A DNA stretch of 64,000 nt from Phycisphaerae bacterium (GTDB lineage Bacteria; Planctomycetota; Phycisphaerae; Sedimentisphaerales; Anaerobacaceae), in the NCBI GenBank assembly GCA_017993835.1, contig JAGOLX010000022.1:1-64000 (forward strand), written 5' to 3'. A model generated the notes under the pieces. The model saw only the letters and a list, made by a program, of their open reading frames with translations. It was not told the DNA's origin and did not search any database. Every line of letters starts with the position of its first letter. The first letter of the stretch is position 1. Of the stretch, positions 45,448 through 54,900 are shown in pieces. The translations under genes were made by a program, and so were the position numbers.

Positions 45448-46152
45448 ATGAAGAAGACAAGTGTGTGTGTTCTATTGGCCTGTCTCTTGATGGCCAGTTC
45501 CGCGGCGGCGACCCCGGCGGTCTCCGTGAAACGGAACGTTGGGTACTTTGCCGGGGATGGCGGGGAGTTCACTCTCACGCCCAATTCAGAGCTCGCGGCA
45601 TTGCTGGGGAGTGCCGCGAAGTTCGGGAGCTTCTGCCTGGAGATAGAGGAGCCCGTCGGCTCCAAAGGCCAGAAGTACAACGTCGAGATCAACGACGAGG
45701 CGCTGGGCGGTGGCACCATCACGGACGAGCCGCTGGGCGATGAGGGCGGCGATACACTGAACGATCTGACTGCCTACCTGTACTCCGAGTTCCGTGCCGG
45801 CACATTGGCAGGCTACAACTACGTGGCTGGCGATGATCGGGCGGCCTCAGCAGGAGCCCTGCAGAACGTGGTCTGGTATCTCGAAGACGAGGCCGGAATG
45901 ACCTGGACCCCCGACGATGGGTCGCTCGAGGATCAGTTCTACAAGAACGCCTCGGATGCCGTCGCAGCAGGCTGGACCAATGACGGCAGCGTTGTTGTCC
46001 TGAACCTGTACACGGTGAATGTGGATGGCTCGATCACTCCGAATCAGAGCATGATCGGACTCATCCCGACGATTCCGGCTCCGGGCGCCATTGTCCTCTG
46101 TGCTCTGGGCAGTTGCGTCGTAGGTTTCCTCCGACGGCGCCACATGATGTAA
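45448..46152 (+). CDS. PEP-CTERM-like secreted protein
   Basis: 234 residues. Signal peptide to about residue 21. The body has the FCLE...YNVEIND...LTAYLYSEFRAGTLAGY...ALQNVVWYLEDE pattern that I know from a family of PEP-CTERM proteins of unknown role. The tail IPAPGAIVLCALGSCVVGFLRRRHMM is a P-A-PGA motif, membrane helix and Arg cluster: a sorting signal. GGTGAGGTGA lies upstream of the ATG. It is followed by a terminator, so the gene is monocistronic, with a long leader. Confidence 0.88.
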   Translation: MKKTSVCVLLACLLMASSAAATPAVSVKRNVGYFAGDGGEFTLTPNSELAALLGSAAKFGSFCLEIEEPVGSKGQKYNVEINDEALGGGTITDEPLGDEGGDTLNDLTAYLYSEFRAGTLAGYNYVAGDDRAASAGALQNVVWYLEDEAGMTWTPDDGSLEDQFYKNASDAVAAGWTNDGSVVVLNLYTVNVDGSITPNQSMIGLIPTIPAPGAIVLCALGSCVVGFLRRRHMM

Positions 46153-46179
46153 AACCCGCTTCACAGGGATGATTGCCAC

Positions 46180-46213
46180 AGGGCTGCGAGAACTCTTGCA
46201 GCCCTTTCCTTTT
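46180..46213 (+). terminator. Rho-independent terminator after the PEP-CTERM-like gene
   Basis: AGGGCTGC-(10-base loop)-GCAGCCCT followed by TTCCTTTT. The rest of the gap to 46553 has no recognisable gene. Confidence 0.85.
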
Positions 46214-46437
46214 GTACGTGCTGGGCAGTTGCCCGTCGGTACCCAACCCCACCACGCGGATCGCATGCGGCACGAACCGGCGCGGGACATCCGAAGGCAG
46301 ACGGCCGACCGTCCCTCGGAGCGGCATCTGTGTCCCTCATCTGCTGCAGAGTTGCTCCCATATCACCTTTACGGTTCAAGCACATACCCCGTATTGCCGA
46401 TTCATTTTGACCGGGTGCGTCTGGTCGAAGAAAGGTC

Positions 46438-46465
46438 TTGCGAAGGGCCGCCCGGTTGCTAAACT
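46438..46465 (+). promoter_or_regulatory. Possible promoter of the nucleotide-sugar dehydrogenase gene
   Basis: TTGCGA - 16 bases - TAAACT, about 80 bases before the ATG. Modest match. Confidence 0.35.
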
Positions 46466-46553
46466 CGTGGCATCCGTCCGGTCAGGGCCGACGTCGCCGG
46501 CCTGTCCAGGGCGGAGGGGCCCGACAATCAACGCGATCTGTGAGGAAAAGAGA

Positions 46554-48203
46554 ATGAACGAGCATTCTGTCAGTCCGTCCGGGGAGAGATTTCCGCTGCC
46601 GCAGCCACAGGAGTACGCGGCCGAACTCCAACGTTTGGAATCGCTGACCCAGGCGGCCAGGCACGAAGGCAAGGAGATCGTCGTCGTCATGGGCGTCGGG
46701 TTCGTCGGCGCGGTCATGGCCGCGATTGTCGCCGACACCCTGGACAAGAAGACAGGCAAGCCCGGCAAGTTCGTCATTGGCTGCCAGAGGCCCAGCCCCC
46801 GCAGCTTCTGGAAGATCCCGATGCTCAATCGCGGCGAGTCACCCGTCAAGGCGGAGGACCCCCACGTCGATCCCATGATCGCCCGCTGCGTCAAGGACAA
46901 GAAGACGCTGGTGGCCACGTACAACAGCGACTGCCTGAGGCTGGCCGACTGCGTGGTCGTGGACGTCCAGTGCGACTACAGCAAACAGGAACTGGGCAAC
47001 ATGCGAACCGGCGAGGCCGAGATGGCCGCACTGGAGGCCACGATGCGGACGATCGGCGAGAAGATCGATCCGAGGTGCCTCGTGCTCATCGAGACGACGG
47101 TCGCCCCCGGTACGACGGAATTCGTCGCCTGGCCGATCATGAAGAAGGCTTTCGCGGCGCGCGGTCTCAAGTCGGTGCCGCTGCTGAGCCACAGCTTCGA
47201 GCGGGTCATGCCCGGGCGGGAATACGTATCGAGCATCCGTGACTTCTGGCGGGTCTGCTCCGGCTGCACCCCGGAGGCCCGCGACCGCGTCGTCAAGTTC
47301 CTCACCGAGGTGCTCAACACCGAGAAGTTCCCCCTGACGGTCATGGACCGTCCCATCGAGTCGGAGACGACCAAGATCGTCGAGAACTCGTACCGCGCGA
47401 CGATCCTGGCGTTCCTGAATGAGTGGAGCATCTTCGCGGAGCGCAACGGCGTCGACCTGACCAAGGTGATCAAGGCCATCAAGGTCCGACCCACGCACAG
47501 CAACATGATCTTCCCCGGCCCCGGCGTCGGCGGCTACTGCCTGCCCAAGGACGGCGGCCTGGGCTACTGGGCCTACAAGCATATCCTCGGCTTCGAGGAC
47601 GGCGACGACGTGTTCAAAATCACGCCGACCGCCATCGACATCAACGACACGCGAGGACTTCACGTCGCGGAACTGACCCGTGACGCCCTTCGCAACATGG
47701 GCCGCTACATCGCGGGCGCCGAGGTCCTCATCTGCGGCGCCAGCTATCGCCAGGATGTCGGCGACACCCGCTACAGCGGCAGCGAGATGGTCGTTCGCAA
47801 GCTCACCGAGATGGGTGCCGAGATGCGGGTCCACGACCCCTATGTGGACCACTGGTACGAACTGGAACAGCAGGACGTCTATCCCTCGCCCGGCAGTTCC
47901 TGGTCGCGGTTCTTCCGCAATCAAGGCCACCTGACGAACCTGACCGTTCAGAAGGACCTCGCCAAAGCGATCTACGGCGCCGAGGCCGTCATCCTGGCGG
48001 TTCCACACGAGCCCTACCTGGCGCTCCAGCCCGACCAGGTCGTCCAGTGGGCCGGCGCGCCGCTGGCGGTGATCGACTGCTTCGGCATTCTGTCGGATGA
48101 TAAGATCCGGCGCTACTTCGAGCTGGGCTGCGAGGTCAAAGCCCTCGGGCGAGGCCACATCCAGAGAATCAAGAAGGAAGTGAAAGGCGCCTGTGCAGGC
48201 TGA
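46554..48203 (+). CDS. UDP-glucose/GDP-mannose-type nucleotide-sugar dehydrogenase
   Basis: 549 residues from ATG 46554 (GAGG upstream). NAD loop MGVGFVGAVMA (about 46-56), middle helix with ETTKIVENSYRATILAFLNE (Lys274 and Asn), and the catalytic Cys329 in GPGVGGYCLPKD. It oxidises a nucleotide sugar to the uronic acid (UDP-GlcA or UDP-ManNAcA type) for surface polysaccharide. It is about 100 residues longer than usual, with a 40-residue N-terminal extension and an insertion after the NAD loop (about 60-130). Terminated by a strong hairpin. Confidence 0.92.
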   Translation: MNEHSVSPSGERFPLPQPQEYAAELQRLESLTQAARHEGKEIVVVMGVGFVGAVMAAIVADTLDKKTGKPGKFVIGCQRPSPRSFWKIPMLNRGESPVKAEDPHVDPMIARCVKDKKTLVATYNSDCLRLADCVVVDVQCDYSKQELGNMRTGEAEMAALEATMRTIGEKIDPRCLVLIETTVAPGTTEFVAWPIMKKAFAARGLKSVPLLSHSFERVMPGREYVSSIRDFWRVCSGCTPEARDRVVKFLTEVLNTEKFPLTVMDRPIESETTKIVENSYRATILAFLNEWSIFAERNGVDLTKVIKAIKVRPTHSNMIFPGPGVGGYCLPKDGGLGYWAYKHILGFEDGDDVFKITPTAIDINDTRGLHVAELTRDALRNMGRYIAGAEVLICGASYRQDVGDTRYSGSEMVVRKLTEMGAEMRVHDPYVDHWYELEQQDVYPSPGSSWSRFFRNQGHLTNLTVQKDLAKAIYGAEAVILAVPHEPYLALQPDQVVQWAGAPLAVIDCFGILSDDKIRRYFELGCEVKALGRGHIQRIKKEVKGACAG

Positions 48204-48266
48204 CCTGCCCGCCAAACGAAAGACGCCACACCCGGCATCCGCCTGCCGGGAACGATACGTCATTGA

Positions 48267-48306
48267 CAGGCCCGGACGGCAATTTATCGATTGCCGTCCG
48301 GGCCTG
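48267..48306 (+). terminator. Long perfect hairpin after the dehydrogenase gene
   Basis: A 17-bp perfect stem, CAGGCCCGGACGGCAAT and its complement, around a 6-base loop. The tail GCCGTATTCTATACT has few T's, so it may be a processing or attenuation hairpin rather than a simple terminator. It lies 31 bases before the next start codon. Confidence 0.6.
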
Positions 48307-48336
48307 CCGTATTCTATACTTTGCCTGGAGGTGCTC

Positions 48337-48546
48337 ATGAAGACCTTCTGGCAGCACGCAAATGGCAAGGTATACGCAGTCGAAAGCGACACTTTCGGAC
48401 GGATCATTGGAGCCGCCGGTCCCTTCGAGATCGACGAACTCCGCGATCCGGACGAATACACGTACCGGTGTGGCCTGGTTGGCTGGCTCAATCGGGCCAT
48501 GATGCAGCACACACTCCACCGAATCAACCCCCTCCCACACCGGTGA
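48337..48546 (+). CDS. Small soluble protein of unknown function
   Basis: 69 residues from ATG 48337 with GGAGGTG 3-4 bases upstream. MKTFWQHANGKVYAVESDTF is followed by GRIIGAAGPFEIDELRDPDE and an acidic-to-basic end (RINPLPHR). No signal peptide or membrane helix. I do not know the family. It is bounded by strong hairpins on both sides (48267-48306, 48564-48589), so its mRNA may be independently regulated or processed. Confidence 0.7.
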   Translation: MKTFWQHANGKVYAVESDTFGRIIGAAGPFEIDELRDPDEYTYRCGLVGWLNRAMMQHTLHRINPLPHR

Positions 48547-48563
48547 CGGCGCCCCTCCACAAT

Positions 48564-48589
48564 AAAAGTGCATGATCTCGCACTTTTTT
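48564..48589 (+). terminator. Rho-independent terminator after the 69-residue gene
   Basis: AAAAGTGC-8-GCACTTTT with a continuing T-run (six T's). Confidence 0.85.
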
Positions 48590-48590
48590 C

Positions 48591-48618
48591 TGGACAAACC
48601 ACACCGGACACGTATACT
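48591..48618 (+). promoter_or_regulatory. Probable promoter with a long leader to the 425-residue secreted protein
   Basis: TGGACA - 16 bases - TATACT directly after the terminator; predicted start near 48625, leader about 240 bases. The 318-base gap 48547-48864 otherwise holds only the terminator and this leader. Confidence 0.55.
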
Positions 48619-48864
48619 GGACTCTGTTGGCTGGCGGGATAGTCAGCATTGAGTTGGCGACGTGACATAACAGCGAGAAGAACGCCACGAACAGGCTCGT
48701 GCGATGAAGCCGTTCTGTGGATGCGTGACCGTGTCGGCAGATGATTGATCTGGTGGACGCCTGCTGGACGAACAGGCCAGGCAGGTTGGGCGATGGGTGT
48801 GTGCCCACCGCTCGCTGGCAGCCACGCGACCCTGTGAAGGGACAGAAAGAAGGAGGGACACCCC

Positions 48865-50142
48865 ATGTCCAGATTGCATCTTGCACCTGCAATCCTCGTC
48901 GTTATCCTGTCGTCGTCGGCGACGGCCGAAGTGCAGGTCAATGTCCGAACCAGCGACGCCCAGGCCAATTGCGCGATCGCCCTGGATCCAAACGGAGGCG
49001 CCCTGGTCGTCTGGAGCAGCTACTATTCCACACCCGGGCGGTCTCATGACATCCTCGCCCGCAGGCTCGACGCGACCGGCGTCCCTGTAGGCGACGAGTC
49101 TATCGTGAACACCATCGACGAGGGGAGCCAAACGGAACCCGCCGTGGCCACGGATCCCCAGGGTCGTCTTGCCGTGGTCTGGCAAGGCGCCGGGACCCAG
49201 GAGGATGTCTTCTCAAGGCTGTACGACTCCCAAGGGATTCCCCTTACAGACGATCTGCTCGTCAATCTGGCGACTGCGGGCCGACAGCTCTATCCGTGCA
49301 TCACAACGGGCGACGCCGGCATCTTCCTGGTCGCCTGGGAGAGTCGAGAAACCGTCGCAGACCAAGACCATGCCTTTGTATACGCCCATCGCTTCGACCT
49401 GAACGGCGCCGGCCTTGGCGGCGACATTCTCGTCGATCCCAACAAGTACGATTGCCGCTATCCGGATGTCGCCATGGATGCTCGCGGCAACTTCGCTGTG
49501 GTGTGGATGCGCGACAGGTCGATCCACCCGATCATGGCCAGACTGTTCGATCCAAACGGCGCCCCACGCACCGATGTCTTCACAGTCAATGCGACGAGCG
49601 TCGCCTCCGTCACGCGTCCATCCGTTGCGATGAACGCGCGTGGATACTTCGTCATTGCCTGGGACGGCGATCCAAACGCAGCGGCCCAGGACGATATTCA
49701 CGCGAGGTTCTACGATCCGAGCGGGATCCCCAGGGGCGAGCCATTCGTCGTCAATACGACCCGCGCCGGCGCCCAGCAGTGGCCACAGGCGGCAATCAAC
49801 GATGCCAACGAATTCGTCATCGTCTGGGAGCACGACAGCGATGATCCGAATACAGCCACCAATGTCTTCGCTCGTCGCTTTGACGCGGATGGCCAGCCCA
49901 TGGGCGAAGAGACCCGGCTCAATGCCCATACGCTAGACAAACAGCGGTATGCGGATGTCGCGATGACTGCCGATGGCTCCTTCTTCGCTGTCTGGGAAAG
50001 CAACAACCAGGATGGCTCCGGCTACGGCGTCTTCGCCCACTTCGAGCCGCCGGCGGACCCCAACGAATCCATGATGGATGCGGACGCCTTCCAGGCCGTC
50101 CCGGACGAGTCTCTGGAATCCCCAGGTAACTGTCGGCCCTGA
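48865..50142 (+). CDS. Secreted beta-propeller-like repeat protein
   Basis: 425 residues from ATG 48865 (GGAGG upstream). Signal peptide to about residue 21. The rest is six to seven repeats of about 55 residues, each built as ...VNTxxxG.QxxPxVAxDxxGxFxVVWxxxxxDxxxxxIxARxFDxxGxP...; for example AMNARGYFVIAWDGDPNAAA and AINDANEFVIVWEHDSDDPN. This alternating pattern suggests a propeller, probably calcium-binding (many Asp). No sorting tail is present and it ends in an acidic segment, so it may be released. Long leader upstream. Confidence 0.8.
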   Translation: MSRLHLAPAILVVILSSSATAEVQVNVRTSDAQANCAIALDPNGGALVVWSSYYSTPGRSHDILARRLDATGVPVGDESIVNTIDEGSQTEPAVATDPQGRLAVVWQGAGTQEDVFSRLYDSQGIPLTDDLLVNLATAGRQLYPCITTGDAGIFLVAWESRETVADQDHAFVYAHRFDLNGAGLGGDILVDPNKYDCRYPDVAMDARGNFAVVWMRDRSIHPIMARLFDPNGAPRTDVFTVNATSVASVTRPSVAMNARGYFVIAWDGDPNAAAQDDIHARFYDPSGIPRGEPFVVNTTRAGAQQWPQAAINDANEFVIVWEHDSDDPNTATNVFARRFDADGQPMGEETRLNAHTLDKQRYADVAMTADGSFFAVWESNNQDGSGYGVFAHFEPPADPNESMMDADAFQAVPDESLESPGNCRP

Positions 50143-50246
50143 CGACGCAGTTCCTTCAGACCTCGCTTGGCGGCGACAGCATCTGTTGTTCCTCTGAGAA
50201 CTCACACCTCCAAGTCGTCGTCCCGTGCCGGGCACACCAAAAGAAA

Positions 50247-50320
50247 AGGACATCGTGAGCCCGGCCCGCTCGTGCAGAGTCCTGAAACGACTCCTCACAG
50301 CGGCGTGCTCACGATGTCCT
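50247..50320. repeat. 74-base long hairpin between convergent genes
   Basis: Outer arms AGGACATCGTGAGC and GCTCACGATGTCCT pair perfectly (14 bp). Inside, CCGCT/AGCGG and GTGCAGAGTC/GACTCCTCAC (8 of 10) extend the stem to a 7-base loop. It lies in the 313-base gap (50143-50455) between convergent genes, with no T-run. It could be a bidirectional RNA-processing or termination structure, or a mobile palindrome. No gene is visible in the gap. Confidence 0.7.
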
Positions 50321-50455
50321 GTACTATTCGCGCTGCTTTCGACTGACGCGGGGCAATCACGCGGATACGTCACAAGGGCCGAGAGTGACGATCCTGCGAC
50401 GACCGGCGCGTCGTGTCATCCCAGGCGAGGTTCGCACCAAGCCTGACTCATCGGC

Positions 50456-51505
50456 TTACTCCTCGACGGGAACCAGGGTGCCGAACAGTTGGATTTCGGC
50501 AATCTGCATCGAGTTGTCCGTGGCGTCCTTCACGGTCTCAAAGATGACCTTGTAGGAGGCGAAGGGCTCCGCCTGGTTGGCGACGACGTACACCAGACCC
50601 GCCGTGAAGCGTTCAGCGGGCAGTGCCAGCGTGCCGCCGCAAATCAGCGTCCAGTTCTCGCTGAGGCCGTCGCCATTGTCCGGGGTGACGATCACATCGT
50701 TGGTGCCGTAGATCATCCAGACGACCGGGTCGCGCTGCGGATGATCGTTGGCGGTCGTGATCTGGAAGCTGTCGAGCATGGAGGGACCGACCAGCGGGGT
50801 GACGATGAAGCCCGAGTCATCCTCGCCGAAGTTGAGGTACTTGGTGTTCACGTCGCCATCGATGCACTTGGCCGGGGCTTCATTCGCCGGATACCGGCTC
50901 TGCCAACCCTGCTCGACCGCGAGGATGGCGTTGCCGACCGCCAGGACGTTGCCGCCCACGGCATCGGGCAGCGGGTAGAATGCCACGTCGGCGATCTGCA
51001 TTGAGCTGGCGCCCTTCGTCGTCGGGAAGAGCATCTTGAAGGACGTGTAGACCTCGAAGCTCTCGAACGAGACCACCGGGCCGACCGTCAGCCGCTCTGC
51101 AGGCAGCGCGATGGTGCCCGAGGCGATGAGCGTCCAGTTCTCGGCCGTCCCTGTGCTGTTGTCGGCGCTGGTGATCGCATCGTTGGTCCCGTAGAGCTCC
51201 CACGTGGCGGGGTCACGAGTCTCTGAATCGTTGGCGGTAGTGATGACGAAGCTCTGCACCATGATGCCTTGCGCGGGCGTGACGATGAAGCCGCTGCCGG
51301 GTCCGCCGCCGTTGAAGTACTTGGTGGCCGAACTGCCATCCAGGATGTTGGCGGGCGACTCGGCCGCCGGGTAGCTGCTGCTCGAAACCAGCCCGTCGGA
51401 ATCGACCGCGATCAGGAGATCATTGGGACCCAGGATAGCCTCTCCGAACACCGGACTGGCCATCACCGACGCCGCCAGAAGAACAAGAATCATTCCGCGT
51501 CTCAT
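50456..51505 (-). CDS. Secreted protein with two discoidin-like (F5/8 type C) repeats
   Basis: 349 residues from ATG 51505 (GGAGG upstream). Signal peptide to about residue 22. Two tandem domains (about 27-180 and 185-345) share a pattern: NDLLIAVDSDG / GNAILAVEQGW, AxxxPAxxxDGxxxTKYxNxG, SGFIVTPxxGxxMxxSFxITTANDxxxRDPxxWxxYGTND and a final MQIAxxxFxxxP. F5/8-type folds bind glycans on a cell surface. No CTERM tail. Monocistronic. Confidence 0.88.
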   Translation of the reverse strand: MRRGMILVLLAASVMASPVFGEAILGPNDLLIAVDSDGLVSSSSYPAAESPANILDGSSATKYFNGGGPGSGFIVTPAQGIMVQSFVITTANDSETRDPATWELYGTNDAITSADNSTGTAENWTLIASGTIALPAERLTVGPVVSFESFEVYTSFKMLFPTTKGASSMQIADVAFYPLPDAVGGNVLAVGNAILAVEQGWQSRYPANEAPAKCIDGDVNTKYLNFGEDDSGFIVTPLVGPSMLDSFQITTANDHPQRDPVVWMIYGTNDVIVTPDNGDGLSENWTLICGGTLALPAERFTAGLVYVVANQAEPFASYKVIFETVKDATDNSMQIAEIQLFGTLVPVEE

Positions 51506-51624
51506 TGTGGTACACCTCCATCTTTCCAATTTTCTCTTCTTCAGGACCAGCACACCTCATCCATGACATGCACTGTCCCCACACTGCCACACCTCGGAGC
51601 CTACGATCCATAGCTTCTGGCTTT

Positions 51625-51653
51625 AGTATAGGGTCCGCCATATACGGCGTCAA
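51625..51653 (-). promoter_or_regulatory. Promoter of the discoidin-repeat gene
   Basis: Minus strand TTGACG - 17 bases - TATACT; leader about 110 bases. It lies back-to-back with the promoter at 51692-51720. Confidence 0.8.
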
Positions 51654-51691
51654 GCCAAATCCCCGAATAGCCCAGTTCCTCCATTTTTTCA

Positions 51692-51720
51692 TTGACAATG
51701 GCCGCCGGGCGTCCTACAAT
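51692..51720 (+). promoter_or_regulatory. Promoter of the RCC1-protein operon
   Basis: TTGACA - 17 bases - TACAAT: consensus -35 and spacing. Predicted start near 51727, leader about 270 bases to the ATG at 51998. The 492-base gap 51506-51997 holds the two divergent promoters and this leader; I see no other gene. Confidence 0.8.
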
Positions 51721-51997
51721 CCACGGTGCAATATGGGTGGAACGACGGGGGAACGCGTCGCCAAGCCGTTGGCTGCCCCCGGTCTCAAGGGCAAGGTCGT
51801 TCGGAACGCCGCACGGACCTCCCCACGCACTGACCGCCTGCCCCTGAGAGAATCGCCGATACGCAGGAAGGATGGGTGGTGCAGCAATCACGCAGGGATC
51901 GGGCCTCCGAAGAGACAACACGCACTGGGTAATAATCGCATTCATAGCCATAATCTATGTGTTCGAGTCCGGGTGAATCGTTGAAGGAGGAGAAGAC

Positions 51998-54900
51998 ATG
52001 TCCGCCGGTCATGAAGCATCAATCTGTTCCCTTGTATCGCTCCTTCTGGCAGCCGCAATAGGCGGCACGGGTCTGGGCGCCGGCGCTGGCCAGATGGCCG
52101 GCGGCGATTTCAGCATCGTCGTCAAGCCGGACGGAACCGCCTGGGCCTGGGGGTACAACGCCGATGGAGAATTGGGCAACGGCGCCACGGTCAGCAGTCC
52201 CGTACCTGTTCAGGTCGGAAAGACAGTCTGGGCGGGCAGGAAGGTCGTGGCCGTAGCGTCAGGGCTGTGCCACACCCTGGCGATTGTGGACAACGGCGAC
52301 GGAACCTCCTCCATCTACGGCTGGGGAGATGACTCCCACTCGCAAATCGCCCATGGAGGCATCGATTCCAGCACCCCTGTTCTGATTTCGGATTCGACCT
52401 GGAGCGGCAAAGAGGTCCTCGCCGTCGCGTGCGGAGACTACCACAGTCTCGTTCTTCTCACAGACAACGGTGCAACGGAGGTGTGGGCCTGGGGTCGGAA
52501 TGTCAGCGGACAACTCGGTCTGGGCGTGTTCAGCCTCGCCGTCTCCACACCCACGCGGATCACAGGCCTGGACGCTCGAACGATCACGAGCATCGCCGCT
52601 GGAGCGGACTACAGTCTCGCCCTGGACGACGGCGGCCTGGTCTACACATGGGGGAACAACTCGCATGGCCAGCTTGGAGACGGCTCGCATACGGATCGGA
52701 GCGTCCCGCAGAGCATGGCGGGCCTGTCCGGTATCGACGGCGTGGGCGCGGGGGGAGATTTCTGCGTCGCCTGGTCCCTCCGAACGAATACGGCGTGGGC
52801 CTGGGGACGCAACGACCGCGGTCAGCTCTGTCTGGGCAATGATACCACCGACAAGCTGACTCCGGTCTACGTGGCGGACCTTGACGTCATCGGCACCATC
52901 ACGGACATTCGGGCGGGCCAGTCTCACGCCATCGCCTTGATCGCAGGCGGCGTCTACGCCTGGGGGGACAATACCGCCGGCAAGCTGGCCTTGCCGTCGG
53001 ATTCGACTCCCTACAGATCAACGCCCGTTGAGGTCATGGGCGGCTGGTCGGAGGTCGCCGCCATCGGGGTCGGAAAAGACCACAGCTTCGTCAGGGATGC
53101 CAACGGCCTGGTCTGGACGTGGGGAAGCAACACGTATGGGCAGTTGGGCACTGGGAACGCGGGGACCCTCGTGACGGCGGAGTCTCTCGGACTCTCCGAT
53201 ATCAAGGATGTCCCCGCAGCCGGAGGCAAGCACAACCTCGTGCTGGTCACGGACGCGACGGACGGGAAGAAGAAGGTCCAGTCCTGGGGAGACAACGCCT
53301 GCGGACAGCTTGGCATCGGTCCGGCGCCGAGCGTCGTGTCGGCGCCTGTCTTGACGGCGCCTGAACAAGAGGCGGATTCCGTGGCGGCGGGAGACAACCA
53401 CAGTCTCGCCCTGTTCAAGTCCCGAGTGTGGGCCTGGGGCGACAACACCTATGGGCAACTGGGTCTGGGCACACACGTCGGCGTTGACACCCCCACAGCG
53501 ATCGCAGGGTTGAGCGCGCAGACCATTGTGAGTATCGCCGCGGGAGCCGACTACAGTGTCGCTGTGGACGACAGCGGCCTCGTCTACACCTGGGGCGACA
53601 ACTCGCACGGTCAGTTGGGAGATCCCTCCCGGGCGGATGGGAGCATTCCGCAGAGCATCGCGAGCCTGTTCGGCGTCGAGGGCGTGGCCGCAGGGGCCGA
53701 TTTCTGCTTTGTCTGGTCCACCGCGACGAATGCCGTGTGGGCCTGGGGCAACAACGACCATGGCCAGCTTTGCCTTGGCAATACGACGAATGAGCCGGCT
53801 TGCGTGTCCGTGACGGAACTGCCCGCTCTCGGGACCATCACGGACATTCACGCGGGCCAGTCCCACGCACTGGCCCTGGTCGAAGGCGTCGTCTATGCCT
53901 GGGGGAACAACGCCGCCGGCCAGTTGGGCCTGCCGAACTCGACCGCGCACCGCACGACGCCGATCCCGGTCAGCAACCTGCCGAGCGACATCGTCAAGAT
54001 CGCGGCGGGCTCCAATCACAGTCTTGCCATCGATTCGACGGGACGACTCTACGGCTGGGGCGACAACAGCTCGGGACAGCTCGGCGCAGGCGTCCTCGTC
54101 GTGGAAACGCCCAGAGAGATCGCGCTTCCCTCGGGAACGATTGCCGCGGACGTCGCCGCCGGAAGTGAGTTGACTCTCGTCCTGGCCGACACCGGGGAAG
54201 TGTTCGTCTTCGGAAACTGGCTGGGGCATTCCGACGACACAGGCGTCGATTCCGTGCACAGCTTCCCGGCCAGCCTGGAACTGGCGGTGAACCCTGCCGA
54301 GGGGGGGACCATTGACGTGACCAGAGGGCAGATCTTCTTCGGGGAGACAATTGAAGTGGCCGTTACGCCCAGCGATCCATACCGGCTTGACAGTTGGACG
54401 GGCAGCGCGGTGACAGCCGGCCTGGTCGACGCGAACGCTCCCGAGGTCGTGTCATTCCCCATTGACCGGGACGGCTACACCCTCCAGGCGAACCTGATCA
54501 ATACGTGTACGCTGACGATCCAGGTTCAGGGCCATGGTACGGTGGTTCCCGCTGCGGGCAGTCATAGCTATGTCATCGGCACCACGATTTTCTGTACGGC
54601 CAAACCTGACCCAGACTACCATGTGATGTGGCAGAGCACCTGTCCTATCGCAGGGCAGGAAACCAGCAAGACCGTGTCGTTTGAGATCACGGGCGATTGC
54701 ACCTTGACCGCCGTGTTCGATGTGAACATGCCGACGTTCGTCGATCCGAATCTCAAGGACGCAGTCGCAGCAACGCTCGGCGTCGCTGAACCCAATGTGA
54801 TCGACATGTCGAACCTCACGAAACTCATCGCGACCGGCAACGGGATCGTGGACTTGACGGGACTCGAGTCCGCGACGAACCTCACCTGGCTCGACCTCAA

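Noticed and set aside
51727-51997. c-di-GMP or other known riboswitch in the RCC1 leader
   Set aside because: Short G/C motifs loosely resemble the class I c-di-GMP aptamer, but its conserved core sequence and paired helices are missing.
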